DNA from: Candidatus Hydrogenedentota bacterium
Lineage (GTDB): Bacteria > Hydrogenedentota > Hydrogenedentia > Hydrogenedentiales > GCA-2746185
Direction: 5' to 3'
DNA: 20,793 nt
NCBI GenBank assembly: GCA_012965445.1
Contig: DTSJ01000465.1
Location: 1 to 20,793 of the forward strand
Positions 8,432-14,496 of this stretch are shown one piece after another (positions within the stretch are counted from its first letter, which is position 1; each line of letters opens with the position of its first letter). Both the position numbers and the translations under genes were made by a program. The notes below the pieces were generated by a model that saw only the letters and a list, made by a program, of their open reading frames with translations, had not been told where the DNA came from and did not search any database.

Positions 8432-8440
8432 ATCATAGCA
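8432..8440 (-). promoter_or_regulatory. Candidate extended -10 promoter of the lipoprotein operon
   Basis: On the minus strand TGCTATGAT (8432-8440) matches an extended -10 element. No good -35 is seen, which extended -10 promoters can tolerate. The predicted leader of about 24 nt contains the CTGAG/CTCAG hairpin. Confidence 0.35.
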
Positions 8441-8478
8441 ATATGGTGGGGATTACCTCAGCACATCTGTGTGCAAAA

Positions 8479-8531
8479 ATGTACAGATTCACACCTGTGT
8501 GTCCATCATGCACGAATATGTACATAGATTC
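8479..8531. repeat. Direct repeats with ATGTACA cores, one within a palindrome
   Basis: ATGTACAGATTC (8479-8490) and ATGTACATAGATTC (8518-8531) are near-identical copies, with starts 39 nt apart. The second contains the palindrome TATGTACATA (8517-8526). They lie roughly 55-105 nt upstream of the predicted lipoprotein transcription start, as paired operators often do. Confidence 0.4.
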
Positions 8532-8652
8532 TACTTTTTCGAGTAACATTTCTGACTAAATATCAAGATATAGTATCGTTTTCGTAATTTGGCACCATAT
8601 TTGCGTATAGAGGTTTAATTCTGTCAACAGTTTACCATAAGCAAAGGTGGAG

Positions 8653-8838
8653 ATGATGGGCAAGCAGATACAGCAGGAAATCGAGTATAAATCGGTCATA
8701 CGCACCAGTTCGTGGATGAGGGCCTGGTATCTCATTTACTTTTGTGGCCAGAAGGTTCGTTCCGTGCGGCGCACGCCGCTCGTGACGCTGGTTGGTTTTA
8801 TGATTTATTCCAAAACGTGGATTCTTGTGACGTACTAA
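8653..8838 (+). CDS. Possible small basic protein (61 aa)
   Basis: ATG-ATG at 8653/8656 is preceded by AAAGGTGGAG, a fair ribosome-binding site. The 61-residue product is basic with a hydrophobic, aromatic second half (TLVGFMIYSKTWILVTY). It could associate with a membrane, but I recognise no family. Codon choice resembles that of the neighbouring genes. Against it, another plus-strand frame is also open over part of the region, and no clear promoter is seen. A structured RNA with an intrinsic terminator begins about 30 nt after the stop and could be its 3' end. Confidence 0.35.
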   Translation: MMGKQIQQEIEYKSVIRTSSWMRAWYLIYFCGQKVRSVRRTPLVTLVGFMIYSKTWILVTY

Positions 8839-8869
8839 CGGGTTATCCAAGTTGTAAAAGACGAGATTA

Positions 8870-8924
8870 TCCAAAGGCATTGCCTAACCGCCGACAGGCG
8901 GTTCACCCTTAGGGGGTGTTTGGA
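8870..8924 (+). ncRNA. Predicted compact cloverleaf RNA (four-way junction)
   Basis: Outer stem TCCAAA/TTTGGA (8870-8875 with 8919-8924) encloses three consecutive hairpins: GGC-ATT-GCC (8876-8884), AACCGCC-GACA-GGCGGTT (8886-8903) and CACCC-TTAGG-GGGTG (8904-8918). All stems are perfect, and only one base (8885) is unpaired at the junction. Two nucleotides later an intrinsic terminator begins. It is not a canonical tRNA: the loops are too short, and T-loop and anticodon-loop features are absent. It may be a small RNA, a riboswitch-like leader of the HD gene, or a structured 3' UTR. I know of no matching family. Confidence 0.5.
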
Positions 8925-8926
8925 GC

Positions 8927-8971
8927 GCCGCACCGGGTTGCGCATCGGGTGCGGCCTTTTTTGCTTTTTTT
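8927..8971 (+). terminator. Rho-independent terminator
   Basis: GCCGCACC (8927-8934) pairs perfectly with GGTGCGGC (8948-8955) across a 13-nt loop. A run of six T follows (8957-8962), then seven more (8965-8971). It would end plus-strand transcripts from the small gene or cloverleaf RNA before the HD gene at 9025, or act as an attenuator for that gene. Confidence 0.85.
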
Positions 8972-9024
8972 GGGACAGGGTGCCTAGTATGGGGGAGTAG
9001 TGGAATTTCAGTCTGGAAGGCGTG

Positions 9025-9594
9025 ATGCATCTTATCGAGCGCAATGACCATATTGAGCGGATTTTCCTACCGTGGCGGTTTTCACTTGGGAAGGCTTGTG
9101 ATGCTTACAAGGGCCATGTTTATCGCGTGCTGAATTTCGCGTGTGCCGTGCTTGAGGTTGGTGATGCGGACCGCAAGGTCTATGGCGACTATCAGAAAGT
9201 TGAGGATCGCATTGCCATCGCCGCGAGTTTCCATGATGTGGGTATCTGGCTGGACAAGACGATCAACTATCTGGGACCTTCGAAGAAGCATGCGTCGGAA
9301 TGGCTTGACGAGCGAGGTCTCAGGAATTGGGAGTCTGAAGTTGTGTTGATGATTGAGTATCATCACAAACAGACGCGTTATACAGGGGAGCATGAAGTTC
9401 TGGTTGAAGCGTTTCGTCGGGCGGATCTGGTGGATGTCTCGCTGGGTCTCGTGAGATTTGGGATTCCGGGGAGATTCATTCGTGAAGTGAAGCGGGCTTT
9501 CCCGAATTGCGGCTTCCACCGGACGCTGGTGGTCAAACTTACGCCTTATATGCTTACGCATCCGTGGAAACCGCTTCCTATGTTCCGCAAATAG
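9025..9594 (+). CDS. HD-domain phosphohydrolase-like protein
   Basis: A 189-aa single-domain HD-superfamily protein. The metal-binding pattern is complete: H31 (YKGHVYRV), H70-D71 (ASFHDVGIW) and D134 (RRADLVD), with an added HH at 113-114. HD proteins of this size hydrolyse phosphate esters of nucleotides or related small molecules; the substrate cannot be inferred. There is no signal peptide or membrane segment. The first possible start is GTG at 9022, but ATG at 9025, 4 nt after GGAAGG, is better placed. The gene starts about 50 nt after the T-runs of a strong terminator, so its expression may depend on read-through or on a promoter in that short gap. It is followed after 73 nt by the frame-broken anchored protein on the same strand. 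Confidence 0.85.
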   Translation: MHLIERNDHIERIFLPWRFSLGKACDAYKGHVYRVLNFACAVLEVGDADRKVYGDYQKVEDRIAIAASFHDVGIWLDKTINYLGPSKKHASEWLDERGLRNWESEVVLMIEYHHKQTRYTGEHEVLVEAFRRADLVDVSLGLVRFGIPGRFIREVKRAFPNCGFHRTLVVKLTPYMLTHPWKPLPMFRK

Positions 9595-9667
9595 AGGGAG
9601 TTTGCGTGGAACCGTAGGAGAGCCTTGAGGATTCATACCGAAACGGTGTTTTGAGGTAACGCTTCTC

Positions 9668-10543
9668 ATGCGCAATCGTTGGGGAGTATATATCGTAGCA
9701 ACGGCGGTAATGCTGGTCGCTTTCCGGATATTTTGGGGCCTTCTGGAACATCGGTCGGATCCGGTCGCTACGGATACGCCTGAGGGCCGTTCTGGTTCGC
9801 TGGAGTTACTTCGTGAAGATGAATCGGGGATCGATGATGCGCCTGAGCAGGAAATCGTTGATTTTTCGGAAGAGAGTACTGGCGGCTATACGATTCATGG
9901 CCGTGTCCTAAATGCGTCTGACGTGCCGATATCGTTTGCCAGGCTTGATCTGGAAGGCGGTATCCGAGCGAGCATCGATACAGATGCCAGCGGAGGATTC
10001 GCGCTGACGGACGTACCGGCTGGACGGTACGACATCGAGTTGAGTCACCCGCGATACAAGAGCGTTCGCAAACGAATCACAGTTCGCGGCGACCGCTCGT
10101 TTGACTTCAGGATGGGCTGGGTATCCTTGAAGGGCCATGTCAGCGACGCGGGAGTTGATATTCCCATCAAGAGTTTTACTGTGGGCTGGGTGAACCTTGA
10201 GCACCCGAATGACACTCCGTCTGACAAGAAGGGTTTTTACAGGAGTCAGGGTGACTTTGCGCTGGAGTACGCCGACTTTCGCTATGACGCTATCGGGATT
10301 TCGGCGCGGGGGTATGAGAACAAGGTTGTCGGGATTGAGGAGTTCGATAGGGTCGATGACGCTCTTGCGGCGTCTATCGTATTGACACCTATGGACGGCG
10401 TGGTGGGAAAGGTGGTTGATGAGCAGGATCGATATCGGGAACCAAATACGTCGGTCGGGAATCGGTCATTTCCTTGTATAGAGGACATAGGCCGGTTGAC
10501 GGTCGAAAACTTTTCCAAGATCTCAGCGCCCTCATCACTCTAG
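9668..10543 (+). CDS. Membrane-anchored carboxypeptidase-regulatory-like protein, frame-broken
   Basis: A protein of 291 aa as read. Residues 5-26 form an N-terminal membrane anchor, then comes an acidic linker (35-72). Residues 74-148 are a carboxypeptidase regulatory-like (prealbumin-type) beta-sandwich: IHGRVLNASDVPISFARLDLEG, then GGFALTDVPAGRYDIELSHP. A second such domain starts at about 244 (GVVGKVVDEQDR) and then turns into unrelated sequence ending at a TAG. The missing continuation is open in another frame up to 10764, so the natural product is probably about 365 aa and one base appears to be lost. The start ATG has GAGG 11 nt upstream, a rather long spacing. These domains are usually extracytoplasmic and structural or binding; no enzymatic domain is visible. 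Confidence 0.75.
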   Translation: MRNRWGVYIVATAVMLVAFRIFWGLLEHRSDPVATDTPEGRSGSLELLREDESGIDDAPEQEIVDFSEESTGGYTIHGRVLNASDVPISFARLDLEGGIRASIDTDASGGFALTDVPAGRYDIELSHPRYKSVRKRITVRGDRSFDFRMGWVSLKGHVSDAGVDIPIKSFTVGWVNLEHPNDTPSDKKGFYRSQGDFALEYADFRYDAIGISARGYENKVVGIEEFDRVDDALAASIVLTPMDGVVGKVVDEQDRYREPNTSVGNRSFPCIEDIGRLTVENFSKISAPSSL

Positions 10544-10764
10544 GAAACATTCCAGCCGATATGATATCGCTATCGCTAATCATATTCAGCTCTCAACGCA
10601 ATCTGGCGTACGAATTTACGAACCTTCCCGACGGAGAGTACACGCTGGCCGCGACGATGGTGATAGAAGAGCCATTGCTGCTGAATGCACCTGCAGCGCC
10701 GCTGGTCGTTCACGAGATTACCATCGTAAATGGAGAAGCGATTGTCGTTGACTTTAGTTTTTGA
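10423..10764 (+). pseudogene. Out-of-frame 3' part of the carboxypeptidase-regulatory-like gene
   Basis: This frame opens after two stops at 10417-10422 and encodes ISGTKYVGRESVISLYRG followed later by AYEFTNLPDGEYTLAA, typical of the end of a carboxypeptidase regulatory-like domain. It completes the second domain begun in the upstream frame. The relation of the frames equals a single-base deletion somewhere between about 10430 and 10470. A TTG at 10474 could start a 96-aa product, but no such separate gene is expected. It may be a true pseudogene or a sequencing or assembly error. It ends 3 nt from the convergent oxidoreductase gene. Confidence 0.65.
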
Positions 10765-10767
10765 TGG

Positions 10768-11775
10768 TTACGAGACTTTTACGAGCTGCTTGCCTTTGTT
10801 TTCTCCGTTGAGCATACGGATGAATGCTTTGGGTGTGTTTTCGAGGCCTTCCATGATGTCTTCGCGGTAGGTTAGTTTTCCTTCGCTGATCCACTGTGCC
10901 ATTTGCTTTTGACCTTCGGGGAAACGCTCTGCGAAACGAGAGACGATGAAGCCTTCTGCGCGGGACTGGGTGACTAGGAGATTGGTCATGAGGCGCGGTG
11001 CCATTTCCGGCTCGGTAAGGTTGTATTGTGAGATTGCGCCGCAGATGCTGATGCGGGCGAACCCTGCGAGATTCATGAGGACGGCATCTGTCATTGCGCC
11101 GCCGACGTTGTCGAAGTAGCAGTCGATGCCTTCGGGAAAGTATCCGCGCAGTACGCTTGGGAAATTGGTTTCGGTTTTGTAGTTGAAGGCTTCGTCGTAT
11201 CCTGCTTCGCCGAGGAGGCGTTCTACTTTTTCGTCGGTGCCTGCGCTACCGACTACGCGGCAGCCTTTTATTTTCGCGAGCTGGCCGACGATTTCGCCGA
11301 CTGCGCCTGCTGCGCCTGAGACGAAGACCTGATCGCCCTCTTTTGGTTCGCATAGATCGAGAAAACCGAAGTAGGCGGTCATGCCGGGCATGCCGAGGAT
11401 TCCGAGCGCGGTCGTAACGGGGGCGGCATCCGGGTCGAGTTTGTTGATACCCTCTCCGTTGCTGACGGCGAAGTCCATCCAGGGGCCGAAGCCAGCGACG
11501 TTGTCGCCTTCCTTGTAGTCGGGATGATTGGACTCGGTGACGATGCCGACTGTGCCTCCGTAGATTGCTTCGCCGAGCTCGAACGGGGCGGCGTAGGATT
11601 TCGCATCGTTCATTCTTCCACGCATGTAGGGGTCGACGGTCAGGTAGGTGGTGCGGATAAGAAATTCGTTTTCGCCGGGCGTCGGCATGGGTTGTTCGAC
11701 GAGCGCAAAATCGGATTCTTTCGGAAAACCTACTGGGCGTGCGGCTAGCGTGTAGACTCGGTTTGCTTGTGACAT
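10768..11775 (-). CDS. Zinc-independent NADP-dependent oxidoreductase, CurA/leukotriene-B4-dehydrogenase type
   Basis: A 335-aa medium-chain dehydrogenase/reductase of the zinc-independent double-bond reductase group (E. coli CurA/YncB, prostaglandin/leukotriene reductases). These use NADPH to reduce the C=C bond of enones. Family features: YLTVDPYMRGRM (44-54), the nucleotide-binding loop SGAAGAVG (153-160), GCRVVGSAGTDEK (171-183) and YFDNVGG (220-226). No structural-zinc cysteine cluster is present. ATG at 11775 has a strong AAGGAG 8 nt upstream. It lies 43 nt after the acyl-CoA dehydrogenase genes on the same strand, so it probably acts with them on acyl or enone intermediates of a degradation pathway. 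Orthology to curA itself is not claimed. Confidence 0.9.
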   Translation of the reverse strand: MSQANRVYTLAARPVGFPKESDFALVEQPMPTPGENEFLIRTTYLTVDPYMRGRMNDAKSYAAPFELGEAIYGGTVGIVTESNHPDYKEGDNVAGFGPWMDFAVSNGEGINKLDPDAAPVTTALGILGMPGMTAYFGFLDLCEPKEGDQVFVSGAAGAVGEIVGQLAKIKGCRVVGSAGTDEKVERLLGEAGYDEAFNYKTETNFPSVLRGYFPEGIDCYFDNVGGAMTDAVLMNLAGFARISICGAISQYNLTEPEMAPRLMTNLLVTQSRAEGFIVSRFAERFPEGQKQMAQWISEGKLTYREDIMEGLENTPKAFIRMLNGENKGKQLVKVS

Positions 11776-11818
11776 GAGGTCGGCTCCTTATGGTTTCTTA
11801 TGATTCGTATATGAATGT

Positions 11819-12931
11819 TTAGATACAGAGTGCCTGTTGGCATATTAGTTCGTCGTAGTAGTCCGCGTCGCCAAAGAGGAACTGGTTGTGGCGGGCGCGT
11901 TTCAGGAACAGGTGCAAATCGTATTCCCATGTGAACCCGATTCCGCCGTGCAACTGGAGGCAGGTCTGGGTTGTCGTGCGATAGGTTTCGACGTTCGTGT
12001 TTCGCGCGACGGCTACGGCGACTTCCACGCCTTTGTCATCCGCGTCGACGGCCCATGTGGCGTAGTGAAATGCGGATTTGGCTGATTCGATCAGGGCAAA
12101 CAGGTCCACGAGGGGGTGTTTGACGGATTGGAACGAGCCGATGAGTGTGCCGAACTGTGTGCGTTCTTTTGCGTAGGCTACGGTGAGTTTGTGGATGTAC
12201 TCGGCACCTGCGAGGGAATCCGCGGAGATGATGATGTTTGCGATGCGGAGGGTCTTTGCGAATACGTCTTGGGGATTCAGAATCTCTGCGTCTGCGCTGA
12301 CCTGGACGTTTTCGAGCTTCAGCGTGCCGCTACGGCTGGTGAGGTCCCAGACCTTGTTTGGCGTTACTGTTAGGCCTTCTGCGTCTTTATCGACGATGTA
12401 GAAGCCTACGCCGGAGTCAGATTTTGCGGCAACGACGAAGACATCTGCCGCGAGGGCGTCGGGGACTATATCCTTTTGGCCGCTTAGCGTGAAGCCGTCT
12501 GCTGAGGGCGTTGCTGTGCAGGCCGTGGCATCGAGGTCTATTCCGAGTTCGGGTTCGACGATGGCTAGCGTTCCGACTGATGCTCCCGCGACGAGATTTT
12601 CGATGTACTTCGCCTTTGCTGCGTCAGTACCGCCTTGTGCGATCATATTGGTCGCGAGCGTTGTAGACATGAACGGGCCGGGTACGATGCCGCGACCGAG
12701 TTCGTAGGCGACGACACCGAGCTCTTGCGCGCCCATACCGAGACCGCCTAGGTCTTCGGGTACAAGGATACCGAGCCAGCCTTGTTCGGCGATTGCGTTC
12801 CAGAGTTCATCGGTCAGGCCCTTGGGGTTGTTAGCCAGTTCACGCACTTTTTCGAGCGAGACTTCGTTCTCTACGAACTTGCGCGCGCTGTCCTGGAGCA
12901 TTGTTTGTTCTTCGGTTAGCGTTACGTTCAT
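11819..12931 (-). CDS. Acyl-CoA dehydrogenase family protein, probable non-catalytic subunit
   Basis: A 370-aa protein with the acyl-CoA dehydrogenase fold. It keeps the motifs that contact FAD of the neighbouring subunit, ERTQFG (255-260) and QLHGGIGFTWEYDLHLFLKRA (326-346). The C-terminal catalytic Glu region is replaced (RARHNQFLFG), and the flavin-side motif usually reading TEPxAGSD is EPELGIDL. It therefore looks like the partner subunit of a heteromeric enzyme, as in mycobacterial FadE28-FadE29-type alpha2beta2 dehydrogenases. ATG at 12931 is chosen because GGAG lies 9 nt upstream; TTG at 12946 would add five residues that include this ribosome-binding site. The gene starts 43 nt after the catalytic subunit gene. 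Confidence 0.9.
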   Translation of the reverse strand: MNVTLTEEQTMLQDSARKFVENEVSLEKVRELANNPKGLTDELWNAIAEQGWLGILVPEDLGGLGMGAQELGVVAYELGRGIVPGPFMSTTLATNMIAQGGTDAAKAKYIENLVAGASVGTLAIVEPELGIDLDATACTATPSADGFTLSGQKDIVPDALAADVFVVAAKSDSGVGFYIVDKDAEGLTVTPNKVWDLTSRSGTLKLENVQVSADAEILNPQDVFAKTLRIANIIISADSLAGAEYIHKLTVAYAKERTQFGTLIGSFQSVKHPLVDLFALIESAKSAFHYATWAVDADDKGVEVAVAVARNTNVETYRTTTQTCLQLHGGIGFTWEYDLHLFLKRARHNQFLFGDADYYDELICQQALCI

Positions 12932-12974
12932 TTTATTGTTCTCCAACGGCGAATTAGGCCGGATTCGTTAGTGA

Positions 12975-14162
12975 TTATTTGGGCAGGCCGAGTACGCGTT
13001 CGCCCGTGATATTTTTTAGAATTTCTGAGGTTCCGCCTTCAATTGAGTTTGCGCGTGCGCGCAGATACTGGAACATCCAGCGGCTTGTCGGGTCTTCCTC
13101 GCATTCCGGCATGAGCTCAGCGTAGGGGCCGAGAATATCGACAGCGAGTTCGAGAAGGTCTTGGTTGGCTTTTCCCCAAACGAGCTTGAAAATAGAGCCG
13201 ATGGGACCGGGGTCTCCGCCTGCGGTGGCGTTTGCGCGCATGCGGAGGTTGTTTAAGCGCTGCTGCTCTACGTTCGTGTAGAAGTATGCGAGCTTCTTAC
13301 GAATGACGGGGTCTTCGCAGAGCGGTTTACCGTTCTTTTTGATCGTTCTGGTGAGTTCGACGACATCGGCGAGTGTGCGTTTGATTCGACCGTAGAGAAT
13401 TGCCGCGATATTTACGCGTTCGTGCATTAGCGTGTGTATTGCGACCATCCAGCCGTTGTCCTGACCGCCAAGAATGTTTTCTTTGGGGATGCGCACATCC
13501 TCGAAGAAGACTTCGTTGAATTCGGGGTCGCCTGTAATTTGTACGAGGGGACGAATGTCGATGCCGGGCGTGCTCATGTCGAGAATGAAATAGGTCATGC
13601 CGCTGTGTTTCGAGCCGGTGTTGTCGGTTCTGGTCAGCAGGATGCAGTATTGTGCGTGATGCGCGCCGGATGTCCAGATTTTCTGACCGTTTACTACGTA
13701 CTCATCACCGTCGAGTACTGCGGAGGTCTTGAGGCCCGCGAGGTCGGAACCAGCGTTGGGTTCCGAGAAACCCTGGCACCAGATTTCTTTTCCGGAGAGG
13801 ATGTTTTCGAGATGGCGATTTTTCTGTTCGTCGCTGCCGTGTGCCATGATCGTGGGGCCGGCCATCCCTACGCCGATGGTGTTCATGGGCGGGGGGGTGA
13901 TGTACTTGCTCATTTCGTCCTGGTAGATGAACAGCTCGATAGGGCTGCATTCTCGACCGCCGAATTCTTTGGGCCAGTTGATGCCTGACCATCCGCCTTC
14001 GTGGACTTTGAGCATCCAGTCTTTGATTTCCTGCATCTGTTCCTGGGGGTCTTCGGGAACCGGCCATGCGTCGCTTCCGTAGTCGCCGGGGATAGTCTCG
14101 TCCATCCAGGATCGGACCTGATCCCGGAATTCGAGTTCGGCGGTAGAGTAACTAAAGTCCAT
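12975..14162 (-). CDS. Acyl-CoA dehydrogenase, probable catalytic subunit
   Basis: A 395-aa flavoprotein that would oxidise an acyl-CoA to the 2,3-enoyl-CoA. It has the flavin-side motifs GFSEPNAGSD (131-140) and GQKIWTSGAHHAQY (159-172), and the C-terminal SIEGGTSEI with E375 at the position of the catalytic base of medium-chain acyl-CoA dehydrogenase. It lacks both R-x-QFG and the Q-x-x-GG-x-G motif, which the adjacent dehydrogenase gene does carry, so the two products probably share composite FAD sites. Mycobacterial enzymes built this way act on steroid side chains, but the substrate here is unknown. ATG at 14162 has AGAGG 7 nt upstream; GTG/ATG codons up to 14180 are possible but less likely. 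It is the first gene of the operon. Confidence 0.9.
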   Translation of the reverse strand: MDFSYSTAELEFRDQVRSWMDETIPGDYGSDAWPVPEDPQEQMQEIKDWMLKVHEGGWSGINWPKEFGGRECSPIELFIYQDEMSKYITPPPMNTIGVGMAGPTIMAHGSDEQKNRHLENILSGKEIWCQGFSEPNAGSDLAGLKTSAVLDGDEYVVNGQKIWTSGAHHAQYCILLTRTDNTGSKHSGMTYFILDMSTPGIDIRPLVQITGDPEFNEVFFEDVRIPKENILGGQDNGWMVAIHTLMHERVNIAAILYGRIKRTLADVVELTRTIKKNGKPLCEDPVIRKKLAYFYTNVEQQRLNNLRMRANATAGGDPGPIGSIFKLVWGKANQDLLELAVDILGPYAELMPECEEDPTSRWMFQYLRARANSIEGGTSEILKNITGERVLGLPK

Positions 14163-14496
14163 GATTGTGCCTCTTGACAAATTGGTTAAGGGATTAACAG
14201 TTAAATTCCAGAGTATTGTACAAAATGGGGGTAATCAATGCCAGCTTTTTCGGGGAAGGAAACCCACCCTACCTCTTTGCGCTGAGATGGTATGTGAGGA
14301 CGATTGGTTCCTAATATACTAACGGGCTTGTTGCGTTCCATACGGAAAGTAGGTTCCAGATACTGGCGGATGAGCAGTGATTTCGGGGTTATGGGAAACG
14401 AGAGGGTCGCGATTGTAAGGTGTTTATTTGGAGTGATTTACGAAAGTAAACGGTTGACAGTTTTGGCCTGCCCGTCATGTTTCTGCGACTTTGTTT
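14163..14496. other. Gene-free region between recD2 and the dehydrogenase operon
   Basis: 334 nt in which I find no convincing gene; a 71-codon plus-strand frame from 14304 lacks a ribosome-binding site and runs into recD2. It holds a possible operator of three GTTAA half-sites near the dehydrogenase start, a TACAAT -10-like hexamer on the minus strand (14215-14220) without a good -35, and a small TTTAC-GAAA-GTAAA hairpin (14437-14450). No clear terminator follows recD2. Confidence 0.6.
14185..14204. promoter_or_regulatory. Candidate operator: GTTAA-N4-TTAAC-N1-GTTAA
   Basis: Three alternating half-sites GTTAA (14185-14189), TTAAC (14194-14198) and GTTAA (14200-14204) give two overlapping inverted repeats. 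They lie between the TACAAT -10-like hexamer and the start codon of the dehydrogenase operon. This would suit a TetR- or FadR-like repressor, but no regulator gene is in the window. Confidence 0.35.

Larger units (their letters stand above)
8402..8652. other. Regulatory intergenic region between lipoprotein gene and downstream plus-strand unit
   Basis: An A+T-rich stretch of about 250 nt without a recognisable gene. It holds the lipoprotein promoter candidate, two direct repeats containing ATGTACA and AGATTC-like sequence (8479-8490 and 8518-8531), and a perfect palindrome TATGTACATA. Several TATA-like hexamers face the plus strand, but none has a well-spaced -35. Confidence 0.5.

Noticed and set aside
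8870..8924. Cloverleaf as a tRNA gene
   Set aside because: Stem and loop sizes do not fit: 6-bp outer stem, 3-bp first arm, 4-nt loop on a 7-bp middle arm, 5-nt last loop, no T-loop consensus and no 3' acceptor layout.
9640..9660. ACCG-AAA-CGGT hairpin with short T-run as a terminator after the HD gene
   Set aside because: Only a 4-bp stem and an interrupted four-T run; too weak to call.
10423..10543. Programmed -1 ribosomal frameshift joining the two frames
   Set aside because: No canonical X-XXY-YYZ heptamer in the overlap and no obvious downstream stimulatory hairpin; a lost base is simpler.
13434..13988. 184-codon plus-strand open frame antisense to the catalytic acyl-CoA dehydrogenase
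   Set aside because: The minus-strand dehydrogenase is unmistakable and the antisense product resembles nothing known.
14454..14459. Perfect TTGACA hexamer on the plus strand
   Set aside because: No -10-like sequence at proper spacing and no plus-strand gene downstream.
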